Assembly (NCBI RefSeq): GCF_000021545.1
Contig: NC_012438.1
Span: 124,001-188,000, forward strand
Reading direction: 5' to 3'
Source: Sulfurihydrogenibium azorense Az-Fu1
Lineage (GTDB): Bacteria; Aquificota; Aquificia; Aquificales; Hydrogenothermaceae
Length of the DNA: 64,000 bases
Shown: positions 33,885 to 42,944 of the stretch, one piece after another
Layout of the letters: every line of letters starts with the position of its first letter
Position numbering within the stretch: the first letter of the stretch is position 1
Translations under genes and position numbers: made by a program
Notes under the pieces: generated by a model
Told to the model about the DNA's origin: nothing
Database searches by the model: none
What the model saw: the letters and a program-made list of their open reading frames with translations, nothing else

Positions 33885-33890
33885 TATAAT
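33885..33890 (+). promoter_or_regulatory. Extended -10 promoter of the rplS operon
   Basis: TGTGG followed by TATAAT at 33885-33890, 36 bases before the rplS start. It drives rplS-rnhB-trpD and possibly fabL. Confidence 0.6.
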
Positions 33891-33925
33891 ATTCCTTTCA
33901 AAAATTTAACCGGAGGATGAAAGAT

Positions 33926-34327
33926 ATGCATCAATTAATAAGAGAGATTGAAGAAAGGTATCTTCCTAAGGATATTCCACAGTTTAGGCCGGGAGATACT
34001 GTAAGAGTACATTTAAAAGTAAAAGAAGGAGAAAAAGAAAGAACACAGATTTTCGAAGGGCTTGTTATCAGAGTTAGAGGAAGTGGATTAGGTAAAACAT
34101 TTACAGTTAGAAAAGTTTCTTACGGAGTTGGTATGGAAAGGATATTCCCTATAGCATGTCCGTCTATTCAAAAAATAGAAATAGTTAAAAGAGGTATTGT
34201 CAGAAGAGCTAAACTTTACTACATCAGAAATCTCAAAGGTAAATCTGCAAGAATTAGAGAGCTTAAAGAGTGGGAAATTAAGAAAAGATCTCAGGAATCT
34301 CAAGCTGCTAAAGAAAATAATGGATAG
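33926..34327 (+). CDS. rplS: 50S ribosomal protein L19
   Basis: 133 residues from ATG 33926, which is 9 bases after CGGAGG; ATG 33917 is too close to that site. L19 blocks are visible: [39 protein letters not shown] and the basic [18 protein letters not shown] tail. L19 sits at the 30S-50S interface. It is separated from its usual partners rpsP, rimM and trmD, and its 3' end overlaps rnhB by 8 bases. Confidence 0.95.
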   Translation: MHQLIREIEERYLPKDIPQFRPGDTVRVHLKVKEGEKERTQIFEGLVIRVRGSGLGKTFTVRKVSYGVGMERIFPIACPSIQKIEIVKRGIVRRAKLYYIRNLKGKSARIRELKEWEIKKRSQESQAAKENNG

Positions 34328-34901
34328 CCTTGAAAAAAAGATTTATAAAAACGGTTATAAATACATAGTAGGAATAGATGAAGCCGGAAGAGGGCCTATT
34401 GCTGGTCCTCTTGTTATTTCAGCTGTTATTTTTAAATATAACCAAAAACCTTTTGTATATGCAGATTCTAAAAAGTTATCTCCCAAAGAAAGAGATAGTC
34501 TTTACAACGAGATACTTGAAAACGCTTTAGATTACAGTATAGTTGTAGTAGATAATGAAAAAATTGACTCTTTAGGGATTTCTTCTGCATTAAAAGAAGG
34601 TATTTACAAAGCTATAGAAAAGCTTTACATAAAACCAGATTATGCAATTTTAGATTTTATAAATATTGACCTTGATTTTGACAGTATATCTATACCAAAA
34701 GCAGATGAAGTATCTCATACGGTTGCAGCTGCAAGTATCTTATCAAAAATAACAAGAGACAGAATTATGGAAGATTACTCAAAAATTTACCCTAACTTTT
34801 CTTTTGACAAACATAAAGGTTATCCTACGAAGCAACATTATCAAGAGATAAAAATGTACGGAATAACTCCAATTCATAGAAAATCTTATAGGTTATTTTA
34901 G
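34320..34901 (+). CDS. rnhB: Ribonuclease HII
   Basis: 193 residues. The catalytic motif DEAGRGP starts at Asp20-Glu21 in [17 protein letters not shown]. The later [12 protein letters not shown] and HKGYPTKQH blocks are RNase HII signatures. It removes RNA from RNA-DNA hybrids and single ribonucleotides. The ATG at 34320 overlaps rplS; an upstream in-frame start would lie deep inside rplS. rplS-rnhB is a common pair. Confidence 0.94.
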   Translation: MDSLEKKIYKNGYKYIVGIDEAGRGPIAGPLVISAVIFKYNQKPFVYADSKKLSPKERDSLYNEILENALDYSIVVVDNEKIDSLGISSALKEGIYKAIEKLYIKPDYAILDFINIDLDFDSISIPKADEVSHTVAAASILSKITRDRIMEDYSKIYPNFSFDKHKGYPTKQHYQEIKMYGITPIHRKSYRLF

Positions 34902-34903
34902 AT

Positions 34904-35914
34904 ATGATAAAAGAACTTATAAAAAAGATTACGGAAAAGAAGAATCTATCTAAAGAAGAAGTCTTATTCCTATTCCAAGAGATAATGGATAGAAAACTTA
35001 CAGACGCTCAACTGGGAGCTGTTCTTATTGGCCTTAAAATGAAAGGAGAAACGGTAAATGAGATATCTGCAGCTGCTACTGTAATGAGAGATAAAGCTAT
35101 TAAAGTAAACGTTAAAGATAAATCTAAGTTGGTAGATACTTGTGGAACAGGTGGTGATAATATAGGTACTTTTAATGTCTCAACAATATCAGCTTTTGTA
35201 GTTGCGGCAAGTGGTGCAAAAGTTGCAAAACACGGAAACAGGTCTGTATCTTCCAAATGTGGTAGTGCAGACCTTATGGAAAGTTTAGGCGTTAAAATAG
35301 ATATGCCTCCAGAAAAAGTTGAAAGATGTATAGATGAAGTAGGTCTTGGATTCTTGTTTGCTCCTATTTTTCATCCTGCTATGAAAAATGTTGTAAGACA
35401 GAGAAGGGAAATTGGTGTAAGAACTATTTTTAACATTTTAGGTCCTCTTTCAAATCCAGCTGATGCACCTTACCAGTTGATGGGAGTGTATGATAAAGAT
35501 TTAGTTGAGCCTATAGCAAAGGTTTTGGTAAATTTAGGAATAAAGAGAGCATTTGTTGTTCATGGACTGGAAGGTTTAGATGAGGTCTCTCTAACAGCAG
35601 AGACTTTAGTGGCTCAGGTAGATGGAGAAGATATTAAAGTTTACACAGTAAAGCCAGAAGATTTTGGTTTAAAAAGAGTATCTATAGAAGATTTAAAAGG
35701 TGGAGATATAATAGAAAATAAAGAGATAGCTCTTAACATACTAACAGGGAAAGACTACAGTCCTAAAACTGATTTTGTAGCTTTAAACAGCGGATTTGCT
35801 TTAAAGGTTGCAGGTGTAGTTAGTAGTATTAAAGAAGGTATAGAACTGGCAAAGGAGTCTATATACTCTAAAAAGGCTTACGAAGTTTTAGAAAAACTTA
35901 GAAACTTATCATAA
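34904..35914 (+). CDS. trpD: Anthranilate phosphoribosyltransferase
   Basis: 336 residues. The phosphoribosyl pyrophosphate loop DTCGTGGD is near 78-85, followed by [39 protein letters not shown] (shown in parts) and the late [14 protein letters not shown] segment. It makes phosphoribosyl anthranilate in tryptophan synthesis. It is 2 bases after rnhB. trpG is at 59.2 kb, so tryptophan genes are dispersed. Confidence 0.95.
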   Translation: MIKELIKKITEKKNLSKEEVLFLFQEIMDRKLTDAQLGAVLIGLKMKGETVNEISAAATVMRDKAIKVNVKDKSKLVDTCGTGGDNIGTFNVSTISAFVVAASGAKVAKHGNRSVSSKCGSADLMESLGVKIDMPPEKVERCIDEVGLGFLFAPIFHPAMKNVVRQRREIGVRTIFNILGPLSNPADAPYQLMGVYDKDLVEPIAKVLVNLGIKRAFVVHGLEGLDEVSLTAETLVAQVDGEDIKVYTVKPEDFGLKRVSIEDLKGGDIIENKEIALNILTGKDYSPKTDFVALNSGFALKVAGVVSSIKEGIELAKESIYSKKAYEVLEKLRNLS

Positions 35915-35926
35915 AAGGAGGATTTT

Positions 35927-36706
35927 ATGGTTTTAGAGGAGAAGTTAGCATTTATTACAGGAGCAAGTAGAGGAATAGGGAGAGCTATAGCCTTAAAACT
36001 TGCTTCTATGGGATGTGATGTAATAGTAAACTACTACAAAAGTAAAGAAAAAGCAGAAGAAGTTGTAAAGGAGATAGAATCAATGGGTAGAAAAGGGTAT
36101 GCAATACAGGGGGATTTTGGGGTAAAAGAAGATATTGATAGGGTATTTGATGAGATAACTGAGAAGTTTGGATATTTAGATATTTTTGTAAGTAATGCAG
36201 TAGCTTCAGGAAGAGAAGTTGTTGGTGGATTTGCACCGTTTTTAAGATTAAAAGAAAAAGGAACTTTAAGAATATACAACATAACCACTTTTGGTTTTAT
36301 CTGGTCTTCTCAAAGAGCTGTAAAATTGATGGAAGGTAGAGAAGGTAAAATAATTGCAATCTCTTCTACAGGAACAAGGGACTACATGCCAAACTATGCT
36401 ATACACGGTTCTGCAAAGGCAGCTTTAGAAACTTTAGTTAGATATTTAGCTGTAGAAGTAGGTCCTATGGGTATAAACGTAAACTGTGTATCTGGAGGTC
36501 CTATAGACACAGAAGCTATTCAACTGTTTCCCAACTACGAAGAAGTAAAAGAAGGAACTATAAAACTTACACCACTTGGAAGAATGGGACAACCTGAAGA
36601 TATAGCAGGAGTTGTTGGATTTCTGTGTACTCCAGATGCAAGATGGATACAAGGACAAACCATTATTGTAGATGGAGGATTATCACTAGTCAGAGGAGGC
36701 CGTTAA
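35927..36706 (+). CDS. fabL: FabL-like enoyl-ACP reductase III (SDR family)
   Basis: 259 residues. The cofactor loop TGASRGIG is at 11-18. Tyr157 and Lys164 are six residues apart (Y-x6-K) instead of the usual Y-x3-K, which is the FabL pattern. VSGGPIDTEAIQLFPNYEE and GQTIIVDGG also match the Bacillus FabL arrangement. It would reduce enoyl-ACP in the last step of fatty acid elongation. A different SDR substrate cannot be excluded. AAAGGAGG precedes the ATG. Confidence 0.82.
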   Translation: MVLEEKLAFITGASRGIGRAIALKLASMGCDVIVNYYKSKEKAEEVVKEIESMGRKGYAIQGDFGVKEDIDRVFDEITEKFGYLDIFVSNAVASGREVVGGFAPFLRLKEKGTLRIYNITTFGFIWSSQRAVKLMEGREGKIIAISSTGTRDYMPNYAIHGSAKAALETLVRYLAVEVGPMGINVNCVSGGPIDTEAIQLFPNYEEVKEGTIKLTPLGRMGQPEDIAGVVGFLCTPDARWIQGQTIIVDGGLSLVRGGR

Positions 36707-37188
36707 CTGTATCGGCTTCCTTTTTGTGATACTTTTGATAAGTATCCAAAAAACATTGACGCATCTTTAAGGTTGTTTGCAATGTCTTCTGAGTAGTATT
36801 TTGAAGATTTTATATCTTCTGAAATGTTTTCTAACTCAATCATACTTTGGGCTAAAAAGTCTACTATGTCTTTATTGTGTATCTTAAAGTTTTCTGGAAA
36901 TAAAGGAGTGTGTATTTCTAAAGATGGTAGCGTAAATATAATCCATCCAAGGGTATGAAGTGTTAAATCGTATATATTTTTTATTGTAGATAAGTTATCT
37001 ATCTCCACAGCTTTGTAAAGAAGTTCCGATAGTTTATATAAACTTTCTGAGAAATTTTTAAATATAAAAGAAGATTCATCAACAGATAAAATATCTTTTT
37101 CTTTTATTAATTTGTCTATCTTTTTTTGCTGGAAATAAACAAATGTTTCCGTATCAAAAATTAAAATCTCAAGTTGTTCTTTTTTCAT
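36703..37188 (-). CDS. Unknown helical protein downstream of fliA
   Basis: 161 residues. I do not recognise the family. It is predicted mostly helical, acidic-basic mixed, with no signal peptide, membrane segment or cysteine pair. Notable parts are a Lys-rich stretch at 21-31 and a central hydrophobic TLGWIIFTLPSLEI. It begins 6 bases after fliA stops, so it is probably made with the sigma factor. A partner or modulator of FliA or a flagellar chaperone is a guess. Its stop overlaps the fabL stop by 4 bases. Confidence 0.6.
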   Translation of the reverse strand: MKKEQLEILIFDTETFVYFQQKKIDKLIKEKDILSVDESSFIFKNFSESLYKLSELLYKAVEIDNLSTIKNIYDLTLHTLGWIIFTLPSLEIHTPLFPENFKIHNKDIVDFLAQSMIELENISEDIKSSKYYSEDIANNLKDASMFFGYLSKVSQKGSRYS

Positions 37189-37194
37189 AATTCT

Positions 37195-37917
37195 TTACTC
37201 TAAGTATTTCATTACTAAATTTTTAAGTTTAAGCATTATCTTAGTATGGAGCTGTGAAACCCTTGATTCGGTTATACCGAGTATGTCAGCTATTTCTTTC
37301 ATATTTAACTCTTCATAGTAGTATAAGCTTATCAAAAGTCTCTCTCTTTCATCAAGATGATTTAATATTATATCAGAAAGTATTTCTTTTAACTGTTTTT
37401 CTTCAACTACTTTATCTGGTGTATCATCGTTAGAGGATATAACTTCCCATAGATGCAAACTTTCATCATCATCTTTACTTACGTCTGAGTCAAGGGAAAT
37501 TAATACTTTGTTTGCTAAAACTTCAGCGTAAGTCATATACTCTTCTACAGTCATACCAAGATAGTTTGCTATTTCTTCTGTTTTTGCCTGTCTTCCAAGC
37601 TGAGCTTCAAGTTGAGCTATTTTATTTTCAAGGTTTTTTATTTTAGACCTTACAGACCTTGGAACCCAGTCAAGTTGTCTTAAATGGTCTATTATGTATC
37701 CTCTGATTCTTATCTCTGCGTATGTTGATAACTTTATACCTTTTGATGGGTCATACTTTTCTAGAGCATCGTATAGACCTAAAACCCCTACTTGAATTAA
37801 ATCTTCTTCATCAACTATTGGTGGTAAATTTTCGTGTTTTAATGCTTTTACAATATACTTTATTTTTGGTAGATACTCTATTATTATTTCGTTTTTATTT
37901 ACTGTTTGTACCTGCAT
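37195..37917 (-). CDS. fliA: Flagellar sigma factor FliA (sigma-28)
   Basis: 240 residues from ATG 37917, which follows GGGAGGT. Region 2 includes DLIQVGVLGLYDALEKYDPS and LSTYAEIRIRGYIIDHLRQL, followed by DWVPRSVR, the hallmark of sigma-28. Region 4 is at the end (LNMKEIADILGITESRVSQLH). It directs transcription of late flagellar genes. No other flagellar genes are in the window, so it is an orphan here with one unknown gene downstream. Confidence 0.93.
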   Translation of the reverse strand: MQVQTVNKNEIIIEYLPKIKYIVKALKHENLPPIVDEEDLIQVGVLGLYDALEKYDPSKGIKLSTYAEIRIRGYIIDHLRQLDWVPRSVRSKIKNLENKIAQLEAQLGRQAKTEEIANYLGMTVEEYMTYAEVLANKVLISLDSDVSKDDDESLHLWEVISSNDDTPDKVVEEKQLKEILSDIILNHLDERERLLISLYYYEELNMKEIADILGITESRVSQLHTKIMLKLKNLVMKYLE

Positions 37918-38019
37918 ATTGCCACCTCCCACTATTATTAATGTTGTTTTAAGCAAGATTTATGCCAATTGTTAATCGTTTATTTAATTAGTATTTACAA
38001 ATTATGGATGCAAACAAAG

Positions 38020-38388
38020 TTATGCAGTATAGATGATAACTACTGCAACAGAATAGTTTTTTTCGTGAGAGATTGAAATAGATATATTAAGGTTTTTGGT
38101 ATGATAGATATCATTGTGCAGTAAAATTTCTGCAGGAGCTCCTTTTTTACCTACTACTTCTATATCTTTATACCGGAGGGTTTTACATGATAATTGATAG
38201 TAAGCTTTTATGGTTGCCTCTTTGGCAGCAAATCTTGCAGCTAAACAGGGAATAAAATCATTTTTTTTCAGGCAGTACTCAATTTCTCTTTGTGTGTACA
38301 CTTTTTTTAAAAATTTTTCTTTGAATCTACTGTAAGCTTTTTCTATTCTACTGTTTTCTACTATGTCTATGCCTGTGTATATTTTCAT
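38020..38388 (-). CDS. acpS: Holo-acyl-carrier-protein synthase
   Basis: 122 residues. The N-terminal GIDIVENSRIEKA has the metal-binding Asp, and FAAKEATIKA is the second AcpS signature. It transfers phosphopantetheine from CoA to acyl carrier protein. The C-terminal ISISHEKNYSVAVVI is conserved. Its ATG overlaps the aroK stop by 4 bases. Confidence 0.93.
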   Translation of the reverse strand: MKIYTGIDIVENSRIEKAYSRFKEKFLKKVYTQREIEYCLKKNDFIPCLAARFAAKEATIKAYYQLSCKTLRYKDIEVVGKKGAPAEILLHNDIYHTKNLNISISISHEKNYSVAVVIIYTA

Positions 38389-38885
38389 TTTGTTTTTATC
38401 TTGTTTAAGATTTCTTCTACTATCTGGAAGGGTGTTTTATTTTCTGCATTTATCCTGTAGGTTGCAAGTCCGTACACTTTTTTTCTTTCATCGAAGAGCT
38501 TTTTAATTTTATCTAGGGGTTGGTTTAAAAGAGGTCTGTTTTCATCATTTTTTATTCTTTCTAATATAGTGTTAAGATTCAAATCTAACCATATAACTAT
38601 ACCGTTTTTTTTCATTTGGTTCATGTTTTCAGCGTCAGCTCCTAATCCTCCTCCTGTTGATACTACAAGGTTTTGTGTGTTTAGTAATTCTTGAAGGTAT
38701 TTTTTTTCTAGTTCTCTAAAGTAAAGTTCTCCTTTTTTTTCAAAAATATCTTTAATTTTCATTTTTTCTCTTTCTTCTATAAGTTTGTCTACGTCAACAA
38801 AATCTCTAGAAGTTTTATCTGCTAGTAATTTTCCTACCGTTGACTTTCCACTTCCCATAAAGCCTACTAAGTATATGTTTTTCAT
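38385..38885 (-). CDS. aroK: Shikimate kinase
   Basis: 166 residues. Walker A is GFMGSGKST at 8-16. DVDKLIEE (substrate Asp), GELYFRELE and STGGG are shikimate kinase signatures, with the RPLL lid region later. It phosphorylates shikimate in aromatic amino acid synthesis, feeding tyrA and trp genes elsewhere in the window. It is divergent from the GT39 gene and overlaps acpS. Confidence 0.95.
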   Translation of the reverse strand: MKNIYLVGFMGSGKSTVGKLLADKTSRDFVDVDKLIEEREKMKIKDIFEKKGELYFRELEKKYLQELLNTQNLVVSTGGGLGADAENMNQMKKNGIVIWLDLNLNTILERIKNDENRPLLNQPLDKIKKLFDERKKVYGLATYRINAENKTPFQIVEEILNKIKTK

Positions 38886-38926
38886 GGTAGAATAATTCTA
38901 CCATAAAAGTCTTTTAGATTCTTAGG

Positions 38927-40528
38927 ATGGATAGTAGAGAAAATTTAAAGTTTTACCTTTTTGCTTTTATAACAGTATTTATATTTTTCTGGAACTTTTG
39001 GTATAACGATGTATGGATACCTAACGAGAGTTTTTATGCTGAAGCTGTAAGAGAGATGTTTGAATCTAAAAACTTTCTTGATATTTACTACAACTATGAA
39101 CCAAGGTTTAATAAACCTCCCCTTACTTACTGGGTTATAGCTTTATCTTCTTTAATATTTGGTTTAAACGAGTTTGCCATAAGACTTCCTATTGTTTTGA
39201 TGGCTGTTGGGTCTTTATTTTTAACTTATAAGATAGGAGAGCTTCTTTACGGTAGGTATGTTGGTATTTTTTCTTTCTTTGTGATGGCTTTTAGTTTTCA
39301 GTTTGTTATAAACTCAAGATATGCATCTCCCGAAGTCCCTCTTCTTTTCTTTTTTACACTTACTTTGTATTTATTTTTAAAAGGTTATAAAAAAAAGAAC
39401 CTTTTGTATATTTTCCTTTCTTACGTATCCCTTGGTTTAACTGTTCTTACTAAGGGGTATCCTTACTTTTTTGTTTTAGGTGGTATCGTGGGTTTTTATC
39501 TTTTGATTGAAAGTAATTTTAATTTAAAAGAGTTTTTCAAGAAGTTAATTGATATAAAAATCTATATAGGCGTTCCTATTTCCTTGGTTATAGGGCTTAG
39601 CTGGATTGTTTATATGAGTCTAAAGTTTGGGGATACATTCTGGAGTGTTTATAATGAAGAGACAGTAAAAAGGGCTTTTGGGGAAGAATCAAGGATTAGT
39701 GATTTATTCTTTTATCTAATAGTTATTCTTTGGGGATTTTTGCCTTACTCTCTGGCGTTTTACTACTCTTTTGTAGATAGTTTTAAAAGGTTGTTAAAGG
39801 ATTTTTCTTTTATATTCAGCTGGATTTTTGTAATGTTTGTAGTGTTTACAGTAGCAAAAGGAAAGATACCTACTTACTTTATTCAAGCTCATCCTGCTTT
39901 GTCTGTTTTAGTTGGATATTATCTTGTTAATCATAATCCTTCTGGATTTAAAAAGGTTTTATGGGGAGCTTCTTTTGTTATTCCTACTGTTGTTATTACT
40001 GTTTTAAATGGTTATATGGTCTCTACATTTAATTTAGACTACTTTTACTACTTTATAATTTTATCTCCGTTCATTTTTCTTTTAAGATATAGAGATTACA
40101 AGTTGATTCCTTTTTTATCTACGATGATAACATTTTTTATTTTGACAGTATCTCTACTTGTAAAGGTAGAAAAATATAGACCTTACAAAGAGATTGGAGA
40201 GATTATAAACTACAACGTTCCTGATAGGTCTGTGCCTTTGATTATTCAAAATAGATTTTTCCATAATATGCCTTTTTACGCCAAAAGAAAAGTTTTAAGA
40301 GATTACTCAGAAGGTCAGATAGTTCAGTACTGGCAAAGTCATAACTATATGGTTGCATTGGTGGAAGAAAACACTTTAAATAAAATAAACGGAAAAGTTC
40401 TTTGGAGTGGTTATCTTTATCCTAATAGCGAGTCAAGGTTTGCCATCTTTCTAAAGAATGTTGCAAAAGCAGAGAAAGGAGATTACTCTGGATTTGTGAA
40501 AATGTATCTCATTTACACAACGCGGTAG
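38927..40528 (+). CDS. GT39-family membrane glycosyltransferase (ArnT/PMT-like)
   Basis: 533 residues, about ten to twelve membrane segments. The first periplasmic loop has WIPNESFYAEAVREM, with the acidic residue typical of ArnT/PMT-type enzymes, and RFNKPPLTYW. The C-terminal 150 residues are outside the membrane. Such enzymes move a sugar or aminosugar from a polyprenyl phosphate onto lipid A or protein. Target is unknown. It lies between divergent aroK and convergent dprA, overlapping dprA by 16 bases. Confidence 0.85.
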   Translation: MDSRENLKFYLFAFITVFIFFWNFWYNDVWIPNESFYAEAVREMFESKNFLDIYYNYEPRFNKPPLTYWVIALSSLIFGLNEFAIRLPIVLMAVGSLFLTYKIGELLYGRYVGIFSFFVMAFSFQFVINSRYASPEVPLLFFFTLTLYLFLKGYKKKNLLYIFLSYVSLGLTVLTKGYPYFFVLGGIVGFYLLIESNFNLKEFFKKLIDIKIYIGVPISLVIGLSWIVYMSLKFGDTFWSVYNEETVKRAFGEESRISDLFFYLIVILWGFLPYSLAFYYSFVDSFKRLLKDFSFIFSWIFVMFVVFTVAKGKIPTYFIQAHPALSVLVGYYLVNHNPSGFKKVLWGASFVIPTVVITVLNGYMVSTFNLDYFYYFIILSPFIFLLRYRDYKLIPFLSTMITFFILTVSLLVKVEKYRPYKEIGEIINYNVPDRSVPLIIQNRFFHNMPFYAKRKVLRDYSEGQIVQYWQSHNYMVALVEENTLNKINGKVLWSGYLYPNSESRFAIFLKNVAKAEKGDYSGFVKMYLIYTTR

Positions 40529-41583
40529 TAAAACATGCTATCTGACTGTATTAGATTTTTCAGTTGCAGATTAAACAGTATAGAATCTATATCTGGATAC
40601 TTATTTGAAAACTTTTCTAATATCTCATCGTAGTACTTTTTACTGTCTAAAAACATTAAAACTTCTTTTTCCTGCTCTGTTAGGTCAGATAGATAGTCAA
40701 TGTTTACACTGGATTTTAAAAATGGTAAAAACTCTTTTAAATCTTTAAACTCTGTTATAGCTATAGCTCCTTCTTTTATAAGAGAGTTATTACCCTTAGC
40801 TGTAGATAGATTTATGTTTGCAGGAACTGTAAAGACAAGCCTTCCGTATTCGTTTCCATAGTTTGCTGTTATCAAACTTCCAGATTTATCTGGAGCTTCA
40901 ATAATAAAAACACCATAAGATAGTCCTGCTATTGACCTATTTCTTTGAGGAAATGTGTAAGAAGAAGGTTTAGTTCCAATTGGAAACTCTGATATAACAC
41001 AGCCATTTTCAGTTATCTTATCGTAAAGTTTTCTGTTCTCAAAAGGGTAAACTACATCAATGCCACTTCCTAAAACTGCCGTTGTAAAACTTCCCTCTTC
41101 CAATGCAACTTTGTGGGCTATAGTGTCTATCCCTAAAGCCATTCCGGAGACTATATTTACACCTGATTTAGCAAGTTCTCTAACTATACTGTTTACAACA
41201 TAAACACCGTAGCTTGAATGTTTTCTACTGCCTACTACTGCAACGGTATTTTCTGGAATGGGGAAAATGCCTTTAATGTAGATAACTGGTGGCGGGTCCG
41301 GAATATTTTTTAACAAAAAAGGGTAATCTTGATAAGAGAGGGGAACTATTTTTACACCTAATTTTTCTGCTTTTTCATACTCTTTTAAAGCCTTTTCTTT
41401 TAAAGATGTATCTCTGTTTGTTATTAACTTTGCTATATTTTCTCCAAAGTTTTCTTTTAAGTCATTAAAGTCTGCATTTAAAACGCTAGTTGCAGTAGAG
41501 TAATGTTCAATTAACTTTTTAATAGATACATTTCCCAAACCTTTTATAAAGTACAACTCTAAACAAGATAATATCTCTTCCAT
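40513..41583 (-). CDS. dprA: DNA-processing protein DprA
   Basis: 356 residues. An N-terminal helical domain is followed by the Rossmann-like core with VVGSRKHSSYG, SGMALGIDTIAHKVAL, VLGSGIDVVYP and FPQRNRSIAGLS, all DprA signatures, and a small C-terminal winged-helix-like domain. DprA loads RecA on incoming single strands during transformation. With pilT and recA in the window this fits natural competence, though no uptake channel gene is seen here. Confidence 0.94.
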   Translation of the reverse strand: MEEILSCLELYFIKGLGNVSIKKLIEHYSTATSVLNADFNDLKENFGENIAKLITNRDTSLKEKALKEYEKAEKLGVKIVPLSYQDYPFLLKNIPDPPPVIYIKGIFPIPENTVAVVGSRKHSSYGVYVVNSIVRELAKSGVNIVSGMALGIDTIAHKVALEEGSFTTAVLGSGIDVVYPFENRKLYDKITENGCVISEFPIGTKPSSYTFPQRNRSIAGLSYGVFIIEAPDKSGSLITANYGNEYGRLVFTVPANINLSTAKGNNSLIKEGAIAITEFKDLKEFLPFLKSSVNIDYLSDLTEQEKEVLMFLDSKKYYDEILEKFSNKYPDIDSILFNLQLKNLIQSDSMFYYRVV

Positions 41584-41643
41584 CTTTAAAATCCATGATT
41601 TTCTTGTTAAAATACTATTATAACAAATTGAGGTAAATCATTA

Positions 41644-42285
41644 ATGGAAGGAACAATAAATAGATTGTTAGAAGATTTAGAAAAAAAGAAAAAGGGAGAG
41701 TTTTTTATATTTTATGAAGAAGTTCCTATAAAGGTAATACTAAATGTATTTGAGATAAATTTTTTGAAAAAGCAGATTGAGTTTGAAATAAATCCTAAAA
41801 TAGAAGTTATGATTAGTCAGGAAAAGGAGTTATATGCAAGAGTAAATGATGATATTTTAGTCTTAAAAGCTTTAATGTGGAACAGGGAAGTACTTATTAC
41901 GTCCTTTCCTTCTTTTGCAATAGAACCAAAGATAAAAAGAAATTTTGTAAGAGTCAAATGTCCAGCTAAACATCCTGTAAATTTGGAAATAGATTCTGAG
42001 TTGTGTGTTAATTTAAGGGATATATCTGAAGAAGGATTTAGTTTCAAACTTCCTAAAAGTGCTACATTTGAGATAGACAAAGAGTATGAGGGTAGATTAA
42101 ACGTAAATAGTAAGACTTTCCCAATAATATTTAAACCTTTATACAAAATTGAAAGACCAGATAATACTTATAGGTATGGGTGTAAAATTACACAAGCAAG
42201 ACCAATTGTTCAGAATGAGATTGCAAAGTATGTTGGAGATAGACAAAGAGAATTAGCTAAAATACTAAGTAATTTTGCAGATTAA
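41644..42285 (+). CDS. PilZ-domain protein
   Basis: 213 residues. The c-di-GMP pattern is visible as KRNFVRVKC (RxxxR) near residue 99 and LRDISEEGF ([DN]xSxxG) near 122. The N-terminal 95 residues resemble a YcgR-type N-domain. It probably binds c-di-GMP and affects pili or motility. It is a single gene between divergent dprA and convergent queE, overlapping queE by 4 bases. Confidence 0.8.
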   Translation: MEGTINRLLEDLEKKKKGEFFIFYEEVPIKVILNVFEINFLKKQIEFEINPKIEVMISQEKELYARVNDDILVLKALMWNREVLITSFPSFAIEPKIKRNFVRVKCPAKHPVNLEIDSELCVNLRDISEEGFSFKLPKSATFEIDKEYEGRLNVNSKTFPIIFKPLYKIERPDNTYRYGCKITQARPIVQNEIAKYVGDRQRELAKILSNFAD

Positions 42286-42944
42286 GGAAGTCCTAAAACT
42301 TTGTGACATTGAGGGATGATTCTACTTTCAATACCAAGTTGTAGTAGCTGGTCTTGTAAGTTTAAAGCTTTTTTTACCATTTCTGGTTTATTACTTTCAG
42401 GTTGTAAAACGATTATATCACTTTTTATTATATCTATAAAATCTGGTTTTATTATGTGGTTTAAAGATAGGTTTTCATCTACAACGAATTTTAGCTCTTT
42501 TATGTAAGGGATTAAATCTTTGTTTACAAAGTAAAATGGTGGTTTTGGAGAGCAGGTAATGTATAGTCTATCTAAATTTAAATCTTTAAATCTTTCATTC
42601 CATAGAGTTCCGTTTGTTTCAATAAAAACGTAGTAATCCTCATCAAGTAGTGATTTTACTAAAATATCTAAATTCGATGTTAAGAAAGGCTCTCCACCTG
42701 TTATACATACCCTTTTGAGGTTATAGGTACTAACTTCTTTTAATATTTCTTCTAATGTCTTTACTGTATAGGTTTTTCCATCGTAAGAGTATGTTGTATC
42801 ACACCAGCTACATCTTAGATTACATCCTTCAAGTCTTATAAAAACAACGGGAAGGCCAACCCATCTACCTTCTCCTTCAACTGTTCTAAATATTTCAACA
42901 ACTTTAAAAGTTTCTTTATACAGGTTTTTCTTCAACAATCTCAT
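42282..42944 (-). CDS. queE: 7-carboxy-7-deazaguanine synthase (radical SAM)
   Basis: 220 residues. The cluster-binding cysteines are Cys41, Cys45 and Cys48 in [10 protein letters not shown], preceded by [14 protein letters not shown], a QueE substrate segment. ITGGEP and ETNG follow. It makes carboxy-deazaguanine, which QueC then converts to preQ0. Its start overlaps the infB end by 29 bases. It ends the rimP-nusA-infB operon. Confidence 0.93.
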   Translation of the reverse strand: MRLLKKNLYKETFKVVEIFRTVEGEGRWVGLPVVFIRLEGCNLRCSWCDTTYSYDGKTYTVKTLEEILKEVSTYNLKRVCITGGEPFLTSNLDILVKSLLDEDYYVFIETNGTLWNERFKDLNLDRLYITCSPKPPFYFVNKDLIPYIKELKFVVDENLSLNHIIKPDFIDIIKSDIIVLQPESNKPEMVKKALNLQDQLLQLGIESRIIPQCHKVLGLP

